Made by a program: the position numbers and the translations under genes. Shown one piece after another: positions 21,998 to 35,080 of a stretch of DNA of 61,896 nt. Source of the stretch: Candidatus Altimarinota bacterium (GTDB taxonomy: Bacteria; Patescibacteriota; Gracilibacteria; BD1-5; JAGOOR01); the NCBI GenBank assembly GCA_023268615.1, contig JALQUC010000015.1:1-61896 (forward strand), given 5' to 3'. Below the pieces are notes generated by a model. That model did not search any database and had not been told where the DNA came from. It saw nothing but the letters and a program-made list of their open reading frames with translations. Position 1 is the first letter of the stretch. Each line of letters begins with the position of its first letter.

Positions 21998-23539
21998 TTA
22001 TTCAAATAGAGAACGAGCGAGATCTTCTGCTCGTGGTTCGTCTGGTGATGTCTCGGGCTGCAGTTCATTTGGCACTATGATGTTGATGGTCTGAGCGCCA
22101 AATGACTGAGCAACACTCTCCAGTACTTGATAGTAGGAGGCTTCGACGCATTTTGATTTACAGAATCCTGTTGTCTGTATCTCGAGCGTATTTCCATCAA
22201 GATGTATATTTGCGGTTTTGAGAAGAGGAATAATCGTACTCTTTATGCCTGCTTTCTCGAGTCGCCTCAGGAATTCTTCAGGGCTGAAAACACCGTCATC
22301 TATTTTTTCAACTGTTTCCATCATTGGAGCTGCCCCTGCTGGTATTTCATCTACGACAGGTGTCACTTCTTGAATTATCTCGGGTACTTCAGTTGGTTCT
22401 TTTTGTTCTATAGCTTCAGATACAATTTCTTCAATCGGAATTGGAGAATGAGCAGGAGTTTCTGCAATAGGAGCCTCATCTGGAATTGCCTTGAGGGTGT
22501 TAGTGTCTCGTTTTTCTGTGACAGGAGGGAGACTTCACTTCACTCGCTCGTAGAGCGCCATGCGGAGTATATCCATGGGTACTGATACTTGTCGGCTCTG
22601 GACAAATACACGCGTAAAGAGATCAAATATTTCCTTGTAGAGAGGAAATGCATTTTTATTGAAGGCTTCGTTGATATGGTCTACGATCCATTCTGTCATC
22701 TGAGTCGCAAATTGACGCACATCAATTGCTTCGTCGTCGATAGTATTGATGATATGAGCAATAGCAGCTCCGTCACCACTCATACAGGCATCAAATGTCT
22801 CGCGGAGAAATCCAGTATTGACGAGATGGAGAGCATCGATGACATTTTTTTCTGTGACAGATGCATCGATGATACACTTTTCTAGCATGGTGAGAGAATC
22901 ACGGATACTTCCGCGCGCTCTGTGAGTAATCATTCGGAGGGCATTTTCTTCGTATGCTATTTTTTCTTGACCACAGATTTTGACGAGCAGGTCGTAGATG
23001 TCTTTTTCACCGAGCTTGGTCAGATCAAAACGGATAACACGAGAGAGCACTGTGTCGGGCACTTTGTGGATTTCGGTCGTTGCGAGCAGGAATATGACAT
23101 GTGCTGGTGGTTCTTCGAGGGTTTTCAAGAGAGCATTAAATGCATTTTTAGAGAGCATGTGGACTTCGTCGATGATATAGACCTTGTATTTGCCTTGAGT
23201 GGGTGTGAATTTGGCATGTTCAATAATTTCACGAATATCATCAACACCAGTATAGCTCGCTGCATCTATCTCGATAACATCGATCATTTTTCCATTATCA
23301 AATGCGACACAATTGTCACATGCATGACAGGGGTTCCCATCTGGCGTGATGGCAGTACAGTTGACTGCTTCAGCAAATATTCGTGCAAGTGTCGTCTTCC
23401 CAATACCATGGAATCAGAAGAATATGTATCCATGATGAAAAGTCTGAGTTTTGCATGAATTCGCGAGGATTTTCTTCACAAAATCCTGACCGACAACATC
23501 GGAGAATTTTCTTGGACGATAGGACTGGTAGAGGGACAT
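21998..23539 (-). CDS. dnaX: DNA polymerase III gamma/tau subunit
   Basis: HHGYIFF[G]FHGIGKTTLARIFAEAVNC...CHACDNC..., VYIIDEVHMLSKNAFNALLKTLEEPPAHVIFLLATTE. Confidence 0.95.
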
Positions 23540-23678
23540 TCTAATAAAATACAAAGGACAAAATACAAAAGAAAAATGAGGAATTTCTTTTGTTTATGCT
23601 TATTTTATGCAGATATTTGTGGTTGCAACTTTATTATTTGCTTTATTGACAAATTATAAAATTAAATATAATAGTAAT

Positions 23679-24329
23679 ATGAAAATAATTGCATTGAGGC
23701 ATGGAGAAAAAGATAAAGAGGGAAATTTGACTTCACATGGAAGAGAAATGAGTCAAAATTTAGGTGCAAGAATAGCACTTCTTCATAATCCAGTAGCTGT
23801 CTCTTCGTCTACTCCCCGTGTACGAGACACCGTCTCAGCACTCCTTGAATGAAATAAACATCCTTCTATTCCTGTCCGATTACGAAAGTACCTCAGTATT
23901 GATGGTTTTTCTGAAGAATTCAACATTCGATGGGAATCTGAATCAAAAAATAAAAAACAAGAAGATGTTATGCAGGATTTTCTTGACGGAAAATGGTGAG
24001 ATATTACACCTCAAAAAGAAGCTCAGAAATTTATTCGAAAACTAATCCACATTGTTGGTCATTTTGATAGAAATAATGGTAAGAGGATGTCTGATGTTGC
24101 CTCCGGATTTCATGGAACAGCAATTGAATCAATTCTTTTAACTCTTTTCTGAGATGATGCTCCAGATAATTGGAAAACACCAATTAATTTTTCAGAACAT
24201 GCTTTTCTCGAGGTGCAGAATGGAGAAAAATGAAATCCTATTCTCGTTGTTTTTTATCGTGATACTATAAAAACAATTACACTCACAAAAATGAGAGAAC
24301 TTTATCAGGCATTATATAATCAGCGTTAG
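23679..24329 (+). CDS. Histidine phosphatase (phosphoglycerate mutase-like) family protein
   Basis: MKIIALRHGEKDKEGNLTSHGREMSQNLGARI...SSTPRVRDT; RHG motif; several TGAs; ends TAG. Confidence 0.7.
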
Positions 24330-24336
24330 TGAGCTA

Positions 24337-27300
24337 TTAGGATAGTAAATCTACAATTCCTCTTTCTCCATCTAGACAAATAATATCTCCTGTTTTGATG
24401 GCTTGTGTGGCTACCTTCGTACCTATGATGCAAGGTTTTTTGATCTCACGAGCCAGTATAGCCGCATGCGACAGTACACCTCCTTCGTTTGTTATAAAAC
24501 CTCATATATCTTGCATAAAAGGCAGATAGTCTGGTCGTGTGGTACTAGAAATCATTATTTCTCATTTTTTGAGTTTCTTTAGATCTTTATGGGAATTGAT
24601 GATGTGAGCTTTTCCTGTGACTTTTCACGGATAGGCGGTAACCCCGGTGATGCTATTTTTGTGAATAGAGGTCTGCTTGTCTAATTCTTCTAATTTTGAT
24701 ATATCAGTAATATTTTCTTCTCTATTTCTCAGGAATAATAGTGCACTATTTTCTTTTCGTCTCAGTATATCTTTTTTAGATGGCCATTTATTTTTTTCTA
24801 TACCTGTCAATATCTCATCTTCTCTCATATAATAGAGCATTTCCTCTTCCAATAAAGGATATTTTTCTGCTATTTCACTATAAACTTCTCATATTTGATA
24901 AGAACTTCTTTCTCGATGAAAGTTTTTCCAGTCTTTGAAATTTGCATAGAGGCGATAGAGTTTTAAGAGTGATTTTTCGTCTTTGTTCCATTTTATATTT
25001 TTTATTTTTTCTAGTTCCTTTTTTTGTTGTTTATATTTTTTTTCTATATTTTTTAGAATTTGCTTCGCAGATTCCTGTGTTGTCTCCTTTACTTTTTTCT
25101 CTATGTCTTTTTGGCTTTTTCCATGAAACATCACATCATACATTCAATAGCTCCTGTATTTGAGAGCAAGTTTTTCTATTCTTCCTAGTTGTTTTTCTTT
25201 TGCTAGGATAGCCGTTTGAACTACATCATATTCCCACTCATCACTTGGCAACATCTGATCTGGCTGAGAAAGTGTATGAAATATTTCTTTCCAATTTCTT
25301 ATTCACTTCTGTTGGATTATTTCTTGAAACACATCGGAGAGAATCTCCTCTATGTAGGAATAGAGAAGCCAGGTGGAGAGACTGATTTTTCTATTGTGTT
25401 TCATATATTCTCTGAGTGTGTGTGAGGGTTTATTTTTGAGGTGTTTTCTCTCTCCTTTATCTAGAAAACTTATAAATTCTCTGTAATCTTGTGTGATTGT
25501 TTTGTATATTTTTTTGTACCATTCTGCTCTTTCTTCTCCTGTGAGCAAATTGCGTATTTTTTCAAATGCTTTTTTGTGTCAAGGTTCGTCATAAAAAACA
25601 GACACAAGTCAGTCTTTTATTCGGTAGAGTTCATTTTCTATCTTCACATCAAAATATTGAGATAATCTCTCACAGTATCCATAATGGAAGAGATTAATTC
25701 TCTGGTAGGACATTTGTCTATCGTAGGTGAATGCCCAGCTTATATTTTCCTTTCTTTCAAGTATTTTCACTACACCATTCTCCGCGTCCACTTCGACTAG
25801 ATCACCATCATCAATAATACTTGTCACTTGTTTGATGCCAACAACACTTGGTATTCCAAATTCTCGTGAAACCACAGATACATGACCTGTTATACCTCAT
25901 TCCTCAGCAACTATTGCGGCAGCTTTTCTCATTATTGGTACAAAATCAGGAGAAGTATTCATGACGACAAGTATGTCTCCTTCCTCCATTTTACTGAAGT
26001 CTCGTGTACCTAGTATTATTTTTGCCTTACCCACTCATCGTCACTTACAGGCTATTCTTCCAGAGAAACAATTTTGTTTATTATTTGTTGCGAGATATCT
26101 TTTTGAGAATTTCTTTGCCTCTTCGCCTATTACTAATTGTGATTCATTCTGGTGATTACAGATATAGGCGTGATAAGCTATCCTCTTATCTATTTCTTCT
26201 TTATTTATTTTATTTTTTAAGAGAAGGTCATGTATTTCTTCTGGTGTCATATCACGGATAAGTCCCTCATCATATCCCGTCAAATTGCTTATGCTTTTAA
26301 AGAGTCATTCTGCATAATGTTGCACTTTGTTGACTTGAAATTTATAATGATCCTTAAGGTAAACAATGAAACCCGCTATATCAATTACTGATGCTTTCCC
26401 AGGAAATGATTTTTTCAGTTTTATCTTCTTTTCCTGCATCTCTTTTTCTTCTCGGATTATCTTTTTGAGATGGTTTTCCGCTTGAGATTTTGGAAATCAT
26501 AGGAGCATGTCATAATAATCTTTCTTGGCCTTTACTGTTTCCTCGAAGTATCCTAGGCTCGCTGTGTAGTATTGCTTGTATATTTCATCAATTTTTTTCT
26601 CAATTTCAACTGTGATTTTATCTTCAAATTTAGTACGCAATTCTAGAATCAAGACCTCTTCTTGTCGCTGGTATGTTCTTTTTGTCGGGTATGTAGCTAT
26701 GGCAAAATCCTCTTCCGATAGCTTACTCTGATGTAGGGAACGAACTACAGCTCTATCTAGCTGTCTCATAAAAGTCGGCACAATTCATATTTCTTCATAT
26801 ATTTTTATGAAATTCCTATACCCATTCCATGCATCTTGACGGTTTTTGTATTCTTTTTTGAAAGTCCTTTTTGCCTTTTCTACGACTTTATTTATTTCTT
26901 TTTCTCCTTCTTGGAGCATACTATTTTTTGCTAGAACTCGCTCAAGAGTGTAATCAAATTCGCTCTCATCTTGTACAGCGAAATACCAGTTTACTTTATG
27001 ATTTTCGGAAGTAGATATGACTGTTATATCATTCTCCCAGAGAGGATGTGGTATTTTTGCCCGAGTACAAAATATTCTATTTGGGTACAGATAACATGCC
27101 CTTCATCATTCTGAGAGAAATTGTTTACCTTCTAGAGAGTATTTACTTCTTGATAAAATTTTTACCACTCCATTCTCTGCATCTACTTCGACGAGGTCAC
27201 CATCTTTGAGTATTTTTGTTGCGTTTTTTGTGCCGATGATGCAGGGTTTTTTGAGCTCTCGTGCTATGATTGCCGCATGACAGGTTATGCCACCCTCATC

Positions 27301-29394
27301 TGTTACAAAAGCACTTGCACGATGCATAGCTGAGATAAAAGATGGAAATGTCATCTGGGTGACAAGAATATCACCAACATTCACCTTATCAAGTTGACTC
27401 GTATGAGTTACAATCTTTACTTTTCACTGTATTTTACCTCGATATGCTGTAACTCACCGAATAGGGGTACCGTCATCGAGAGTGTTTCAAGAAGGTTCAA
27501 TCAGAATTGGCATTTCTTGAAATATTGATTCTCAATGAAAATATCAGAAACTCACCTTGTCAGAATATTTTTCAGGTACACCGTCAAGAAAACTTGTAGC
27601 CCTGTAATATTTCATTTCTTGAAAGGAGATTCAATACTGGAAACCCATTTGCTCAACAATTGGACGAGCAAGAAAAAAAAGGTAGTAAAAAACATCTGTT
27701 CGTTCCGTGCGAAAGAAGACAAGTTCTTGTATCTGTTCAAAGAGAGCTTTCAAAGGTTCCGGGATAGTAATTTTCTTATTGTTTTGTAAAGGAGAGATAT
27801 GTCGTCTCATTTCATCTATTTCTTGTACAGTATATGGAGCAGAAAAACCATCTCGCACCTTGACCCAACCAGCTTTATCTACAATTTCCTGATTTGTTTT
27901 GCCATCTCGTATCATATCATCGAGCATCATATGAAGATTAGGCTTGATCGGAAAACTCGCATCACCAATAAAAGTATCAATATCAGTTGTAATATATTTA
28001 GGAACTTCTATTTGAAGTTTTTTATTGTAATATGATTCTATACTATGAGTAATCCATATGAAGGTCATGGCGACTGACATTATATTATACACTTCTTCAA
28101 ATTTTTGGTGGAGAGAGGTATTTGAGACAATAAGCTGTTTAATCCTCATTTCGCTCTGATACATAAAGTGAGAAAGTGATAGAGTGAGGTCAAATATTGA
28201 ATGCGACACAAAATACCTTTCCAGATCAGCATCCATACTATCAAAGACCTCTTGACTATAATACCACATACCCTCTTGGAAAAGCATTGCCTCCATTGAG
28301 AGAGATTCAAATCAAGCCCTTTGAATATTGGTTGGCGTGAACGATTGTTCTGAAAAGGATAACATAAATGCCCCCCATAAACGCTCGAGCCAAGGTTCCC
28401 AAGTAAATGTGCGTATCCCCCCGGGAATAGATATTTTCTCATAAAATGAAAAATCTCGTGATAAAGTTGTAATTGGTCTCGCCTGCAGAATGTATATTTT
28501 ACCGTCGGCATAAGCCCACTCTATATCGCAAGGAAACCCGTAGTGATTTTCTATTTTTATAATGAGCTGCGATAGTACTGATAATTCCTTTTTTGTGAGA
28601 ATTGGTTTTTCTTGTACGCGATTTTCTATATCTCTCCATTCGTTTTCTCCATTCGTATTTCTAAATATTCCTTTCTTCTTTTCTGCTATGTGTTCAGAAA
28701 TTATTTCTCAGGATGATTTACTGATTACAAATGAATCTGGAGTTACTTCGCCTGATACAACAGCCTCTCCGAGTCACCATGATCACTCTATGACGATCTC
28801 ATCTGTATTTTCGGTGACAGGATGTACTGAAAATGCGACTCCCGCTGATTCTGCATCGACCATGCTCTGCACCACGACGGCTACTGAGATATGTAAGTCT
28901 CCGAGTCATTTCTCGCTTCGGTAGAAGAGTGCCCGTGGGGTAAAGAGCGACGCCCAGCAGGATTGAATCTTTGTGATTATGTCCGTTTTTGGCACATTCA
29001 GATAGGTGTCCAGTTGTCATGCCCATGCGTGCTCTGCTCAGTCTTCAGCAGTTGCGGAAGAGCGAACAGCGACAAAATCTGTCTTGATTGTTTTGGTGTA
29101 TTTTTGTATTTCTTTTTGAATTTTTTCTGAGATGATTCCTCCGCGTATGAGTTCTTGTATTTCCTCTGATGCATGCTCTATTGAACCGACATTGTTATGG
29201 TCGAGCTTTCCTAGTATTGTCTGTATTTCTGCTCGCAGATTATTGCTGTCTATGAAGTTTTCAAATGTCTCTGCAAGAACGACAAATCCTGGAGGAATTG
29301 CTATGCCTGCTTGAGTCATCTCACCGAGAGAAGCTCACTTTCCACCTGCTTTGCCGGCATCATTTTTGGATATTTTATCAAATGAGAGAATCAT
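24337..29394 (-). CDS. Giant (~1685 aa) PEP synthase-like phosphotransferase: PPDK N-terminal ATP-binding domain plus three PEP-utiliser swivel (phospho-His) domains
   Basis: One frame from ATG 29394 to TAA 24337 with only TGA interruptions: GGK[G][29 protein letters not shown][G]AEHAWA[G][18 protein letters not shown]; swivel 1 [24 protein letters not shown], swivel 2 EE[G][20 protein letters not shown], swivel 3 [24 protein letters not shown]. Confidence 0.85.
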
Positions 29395-29475
29395 ATGGCT
29401 CTATTATATCGCTATTTTGGAATTGTGTAGAGTATTATAGACTATCGATTTTTGGAAAATATATATACTTTTGCT

Positions 29476-30633
29476 ATGTCTCACGAACCACCTATCTATC
29501 TCGACTATGCCTCTACTTATCCTCGCCGTGAGGAAGTCATGGCTGCTCGCCGTCAATTTGAAGAGTCTTCTTATGCCAATGTCGGACGAGCCAATTATGA
29601 TCTCGCTGAAGCAGCTCTGGTTGCATATCAGGACTCTAAGAAAACTGTTGCAGCTTGGATAGGATGTGAACCTGTAGAGGTTCTCTATACTTATTCGGCG
29701 ACTTATGCTATAAATCTCCTCGCTCTCACCATGGAGCATAATGGAGTCATACAAAAAGGGGATACTATCCTCCTCTCTCTCTCTGAACATCATGCAAATA
29801 TTGTTCCCTGGCAGATGCTCGCTGAGCGAGTGGGTGCAGTTGTGAAATTTGTCTGATTAGATGAGCATTATTGTATCGACTTGGATGACCTCAAAAATAA
29901 ACTCGATAATACTGTCAAAGTTGTGAGCTTGCAATATGCGAGTAATGTTACTGGGGCGATTCATCCTCTTGAAAAGGTGAGAGATATTATCGGTTCTGAG
30001 AGACTTTTTATCGTTGACGCATCGCAGATGGGCCTTCATTGACCTCTTTCTATGTCTGATATACATTGTGATGCTATGGTTCTGTCATGACACAAGATGA
30101 TGGCAGATACGGGTATTGGTGTGCTCGCTCTCTGGAAAGTCCTTCAAAAAGCATGGCAATCACCCGTGAGTGGTGGCTGAGCGATTAATTTTGTCCATAC
30201 TGATGGATATGAGCAGGCAGGGATACCAGAGCGATGGGAGCCTGGCACACCTCATATCACTGGAGCTGTCACGCTCTGAGCTGCTGTCGGATATCTCCAA
30301 AAAATCTCTCCAGAGCAGAAGAAAGATTATGCTCACCTTATCGAGCTTATAGATGCTCGATTTGAGTCATATATCGCAAGAGGACTTCAAGTTTTTCATT
30401 CGAGAAAAACAGGATCTATCGGTGTATGGTCATTTGCTCTCTCAGGAAAACACCCCAGCGATATTGCTGATGTATTTGCAGATCAGGGTATATGTCTGCG
30501 CTCAGGGCATCACTGTTGTGAGCCTCTTCATGAGCATCTCTGAGTCGCGTGAACTGTTCGTATGAGTATCGGATATGATACGACACAGGCAGAAATAGAG
30601 AGATTTTTTGCGGTTCTCGAGTCTTTATTATAA
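29476..30633 (+). CDS. Cysteine desulfurase (SufS/NifS-like aminotransferase class V)
   Basis: PIYLDYASTYPRREEV, LSEHHANIVPWQMLAE, VDASQMGLH...MVLS[G]HKMMADTGIGVL, CLRSGHHCCEPLHEHL. Confidence 0.88.
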
Positions 30634-30642
30634 TGAGTCTAT

Positions 30643-31917
30643 ATGCACAAAATTCGCTTCCTCTTTTTGCAGGCTATTTTTCTCATGACACCGCTTATCT
30701 ACGCGTGGCTCTATATACCAGGTATTGGTTTTGATCTCGCTCGAGTGGTGAAATTCATGTTGCCAAGTGTTTCATGGTCAGGATTTGAATCCGTGAAAGT
30801 GAGCTTTTTCCTCGTCTGTACTGCGGGAGCTCTCATTGCTCATCTTATTCATGTTTTCTTGTCTAAAAAAGCCGTCTACCTCTCTCGTTGCTTTTTGATT
30901 TGTCTTGGAGTAGTCTTTCTATGGACGATTATATCACTCTGAATCAATTATGATATTAATCCTTATTTTACCTCTGGAAATCCTGAAAAACGACACGGAT
31001 GGTTTTTCTATATGGCCCTCTTTGTCCTCTTTTTCCTCCTCAAATCTGTCTCATCAGAAGAGCGTCGCAGGCTCTTCTATACGAGCTTTGTAGCGTTTCT
31101 ATGAGTCCTCATTTATGCAGTCTTTCAGAAGATAGGTCTAGATCCACTTGCACCATTTTATGAGACGCGTCTCGATATGAGGAGAGCTTTTGCAAATCTC
31201 GGTAATCCGAATTATCTTGCTGGATTTGTTCTTATCATGTTACCACTTCTTCACGAGACAATATTTGTACACAAGGGTGAACACAAGGCCTTCTGGGATA
31301 TCATTCTCTGGGTCGTTGGCGGAGTTGTCATCTACTGGACAGGGAGCTATCTCGCTTGGATTATTTTTGCAGGATATGTCCTCGTCATATTATTGACACA
31401 CATTGTGCCCAAAAAGAAGCACCGCGATACTTTTTGGATTTCTCTCGTTGTGATTGCATTTTTGGTAGGTATTTTATTCTGGCAAGAATATGGTCGTGAG
31501 ATTCTCGAGATGCAAAAGATGAAGTGATTTATTGCACGATGGTATCTCTGGAAAACGGGTGTGGCAGGATTGATGCACGACCCGTGGCATTTCCTCTTCT
31601 GATATGGTCCAGATGGTTTCCTCGCTGTATCTGAGTATTTCCGTCATCCACTTCTCTCAGTTTACGAAGATCCAGCTTATCGTATAGACAGGAGTCATAA
31701 TGTCTTTATCGATTCTGCTCTGCATTTTGGTGTGCCAATTGTAGTAGCTCTTCTCATCCTCATTGCGAGACAAATTCCTCATATTTCACATGGAAAGAGA
31801 GTCGCTCTTCTTCTGTTTGCGCTGTATTTTTCTTTTAATATACCTGTCCTGATACATTTCCTCATCGTTTTACAGATTCTTACTTATCCTCAGACACAAA
31901 AGGTTCACCACTGATAA
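30643..31917 (+). CDS. O-antigen ligase-like (WaaL/Wzy) polytopic membrane protein
   Basis: Many TM helices; NLGNPNYLAGFVLIMLPL and DRSHNVFIDSALHFGVP motifs; TGA then TAA at the end. Confidence 0.72.
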
Positions 31918-33772
31918 GTCCGTGATTTTGGAGTGCTTCTGCGACTTTTTTTCAGAAAGATCTCTGGCTTTTCTCAAATGTCCAAGTCGATAATTCTTCT
32001 ATTTTTGAGACAGCTTTGAGTATCTTTTGTCGTGCTATCGGACCAATACCAGGTATCTCATCGAGGAGTGTTTTCGTGTAGGATTTTTCTCGAGAATTTC
32101 TGTTATAATTGATAGCGAATCTGTGTGCTTCATCACGAATTTTCTGGAGTATCATGAGCTCGGGTGATCATTTTTCCAGGAGAATGGCATCTGATTTTTT
32201 TGGGAGAAATACTTCCTCAATTCGTTTTGCGAGGGAAATAATTGGAGGAATTCATCGTTCATCGTTCATCGTTCATCGTTTTTTATCTTCACTTTCTTCA
32301 TTTTGCATTTTGTATTTTGCATTTTGTATTGCGAGTACTGCTCGCCCGAGTTGTCCTTTTCCACCATCGATGATGATGAGGTCTGGCCATGAGTCTTCGC
32401 CACGTATTGCTCCTAGACTGCGTCTCGTGAGTATTTCTTCCATAGATGCAAAATCATCTATTTTCCCTGTTTCGAGTGTCTTTATACGGTATTTTTTGTA
32501 GCGCTTGGTATCTGGTTTTCCATTGACGAGGACTGATTTACTCGCTACCGTGTGTTCGCCGTGGCTGTGTGATATATCAAAACATTCAAATACAATTTCT
32601 TTCTTCTTTTGGAGTGTTTTATTTTCTATTCAGAGCTTCTCTAGGAGATCAATCATTGTTTTTTTGGAGAGAGTGGCATTTTTGAGTCATGACATTTCTT
32701 CTTGGTATGCGAAGTTGAGGAGATTTGTGTGAGCGAATTCTAGAATACGGACTTTTTCTCCACGACTTGGTTGTCTCACGGATATTTTTTCTTTTTTTGC
32801 CAATTCTGTGAGATCAGAGAGGTTTTCTAGGGGTATATCTGTATAGAGATTTTTTACTCCTTCCTGGATGATGTATTGTATCATGGCTTGCTCAACGAGC
32901 ACTCGTGCTTCCTCTTGAAGAGGATTTTTGAGCTCATATTCGTGAATACCGACTATCATGCCATTTTTTACCTCTACACAGCTCATAAAGATGCGATTGT
33001 ATTTCTCGAGCATGACTACCACAGTTGCATCTCATTCTATAGCATCGCGTACTATCTGAGTATTTCAGATAGTCTCTATTTGTGTTATGAGATTTTTATA
33101 CTCATTCGCTTCTTCATATTTTCTCTCGAGGGCTGCTTTTTTCATCTTTTCTTTGAGGTTTTCTACGACATTTTCCTGTTTTCCCATGAGGAAATTTCTC
33201 GCCTCAGAGAGTCTCTCTAGATAGGTATCTATTTTTGCTCTATCACCGGTACAGTGCCCAGGACAGAGTCCTATGTAGGTATCTATACATGGTGGTCAGA
33301 ATTTCTCTATTTTTTCGTGATTTCCGAGCTTGAAAAGCTTCCGAATGAATCGTACAAAGCTGTAGGTATCAAAGTACTGACTATAGGGTCAGAAATACTG
33401 TCCAGTTTTTGTTTTTATTCTGGTGCGAATGAGACAAGGGATTTCTTCATCTGTGATCTTGATGTAGGAGAGATTTTTTCCGTCTTTCATGAGCACATTG
33501 TATTTTGGCTGATTTGTTTTTATGAGATTGGTCTCGAGCATGAGCGCCTCCACATCTGTTTTTGTCTCTATATAGTCAATTTTTTCGACAATTTTTACCA
33601 TTTTCTTTTTGGCAAAATTGAGTTCAGCTCCAGGCACAAAGTATGATCTCACTCGTGCCTTGAGATTGTTTGATTTTCCTATATAGATGATGACTCATTC
33701 GCTATTTCTCATCAGATATACCCCGGGGCAAGAGGGGATGTGACTATAGATTTTTATTTCTTTTTCGGGCAT
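31880..33772 (-). CDS. uvrC: UvrABC system protein C
   Basis: IPSCPGVYLMRNSE[G]VIIYIGKSNNLKARVRSYF; DGGKGQLGRA; C-terminal IPGIGPIARQKIL HhH. Confidence 0.93.
32243..32336. repeat. Period-7 repeat tracts inside uvrC
   Basis: plus strand ttcatcgttcatcgttcatcgttcatcgtttttt and cattttgcattttgtattttgcattttgtattg; in-frame, coding NAKYKMQNEESEDKKR[G]TMNDER[G]. Confidence 0.8.
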
Positions 33773-33821
33773 GCGTGTATATTAAATACAAAGTGCAAAG
33801 TTCAAAATACAAAATAGCTCA

Positions 33822-33860
33822 ATAAAAAACCTCTCGAGAAATCGGGAGGTTTTTTATTGA
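33822..33860. terminator. Intergenic hairpin terminator between uvrC and the dsbA-like gene
   Basis: AATAAAAAACCTCtcgagaaatcgGGAGGTTTTTTATT. Confidence 0.75.
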
Positions 33861-33873
33861 GAGTGCAGCTGAA

Positions 33874-34701
33874 TTATTCTGCCATGAGACGAGTAATAGC
33901 AGCATCAAAGTTTGCTTCTGGTTGAGCACCTGAGACGACCTCGTATTTACCAGTCTTGGTATTGATGAGGACATTTCCAGGAGTACCATTAACGCCGAAC
34001 TTTGTAGAACCTTCTGCCATGTGTGTATCAACTCGAGCTTTGAATTTGCCACTATCGACACATTTTTTGATAGTTGCAGCATTGAGACCTACTTCTTTCA
34101 CCGCTGCATCTATGACATCTTGAGAAGGTGTTCCTTTTGTGAAGATGCTTTCAACAAATGCAAAGTATTTCGCACTGCCTCCTGCTTCTCCGACACATTC
34201 AGCTGCCTGAGCTGCTGGCATAGCCTGTGGGTGGAATGGAAGAGGATAGTGCTTGAATGCGAGAGCGAGCTTGCTACCATATTTTGCTTCGAGATTTTTG
34301 ATAGCACCTGAGTCGTGAAGTCTCTTACAGAAAGGACATTCGAGATCAGAGTACTCAATCCAGAGAATCTGAGCTGCTTTGTCACCCTTTACATAGGTAT
34401 CAGCTGTGAGTTTTGCGATATCATCCTGAGTGAGAGAGCCTGTTGCTTGTGGATCAGCTGCAGGAGGAGTATCAGCAGATGGTTGTTCACCATTGAGCGT
34501 CCCTGTTTGTGATTCGAGAGATTGTTTTACATTTTGAGCGTATTGAGAGCTATTGACCATCTCTTTGTAGAGCTTGTAGTTCTCTCGTCCGCCAACCTGA
34601 TCTATTTGTGGCATTTGTACGAGGAAATAGTTTGCAACAATTGTTATAATAGTGCTAGCAGCAATAGCGGCATAGATACGAGAATGATTATGATTGTCCA
34701 T
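33874..34701 (-). CDS. DsbA-like membrane-anchored thiol-disulfide oxidoreductase
   Basis: N-terminal TM; ILWIEYSDLECPFCKRLHDSGAIKNLEAKYGSKLALAFKHYPLPFHPQAMPAAQAAECVGEAG...GVNGTPGNVLINTKTG. Confidence 0.88.
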   Translation of the reverse strand: MDNHNHSRIYAAIAASTIITIVANYFLVQMPQIDQVGGRENYKLYKEMVNSSQYAQNVKQSLESQTGTLNGEQPSADTPPAADPQATGSLTQDDIAKLTADTYVKGDKAAQILWIEYSDLECPFCKRLHDSGAIKNLEAKYGSKLALAFKHYPLPFHPQAMPAAQAAECVGEAGGSAKYFAFVESIFTKGTPSQDVIDAAVKEVGLNAATIKKCVDSGKFKARVDTHMAEGSTKFGVNGTPGNVLINTKTGKYEVVSGAQPEANFDAAITRLMAE

Positions 34702-34886
34702 AGTTTGGATTGTATTTAGGAATTAGAAGGACGAGCCTAGTATATATTTGGGAGGCATATTCGCAAGGTACGATTTGGTGTTTGGTCTTTACTTTCTGGG
34801 AGCGCATTGTACACTCACTTTTACTCTCTTTGGAAATATTTCTTTGACAGTTGTGGACTTTTTTTTAGAATGCACGCACATTATAC

Positions 34887-34974
34887 GGAGGGATGGCAGA
34901 GCGGTTTAATGCAACAGTCTTGAAAACTGTCGTGGCGCAAGTCACCCTGAGTTCGAATCTCAGTCCCTCCGCCA
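34887..34974 (+). tRNA. tRNA-Ser(TGA anticodon), encoded CCA
   Basis: ggaggga...acagt-ctTGAaa-actgt...gttcgaatc...tccctccgCCA; cloverleaf with long variable arm. Confidence 0.93.
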
Positions 34975-35080
34975 TGAATTATTCATAAATTCCAGCTTGC
35001 TGGGATTTTTTATTCTTGTTTGCAAATATGAGTAAATCCCAATAATTCTTGTATTGTTTTATCTTTATTACCGTCTTGTT

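Noticed and set aside
22922-23458. 178-aa plus-strand ORF
   Set aside because: Exact antisense of dnaX core motifs; Cys/Phe-rich nonsense composition.
24337-29394. Splitting the PEP-synthase-like region into two or three genes
   Set aside because: Reading all junctions in the minus frame showed no TAA/TAG between 29394 and 24337, and no clear internal start with spacing; single gene is the simpler reading, though internal initiation cannot be excluded.
32243-32336. CRISPR array
   Set aside because: Units are contiguous 7-mers without spacers, lie inside uvrC, and no cas genes are present in the window.
34887-34974. tRNA-Ser(TGA anticodon) as the UGA-decoding tRNA
   Set aside because: An anticodon TGA (UGA) pairs with UCA codons, not UGA; the expected UCA-anticodon tRNA-Gly is not in this window.
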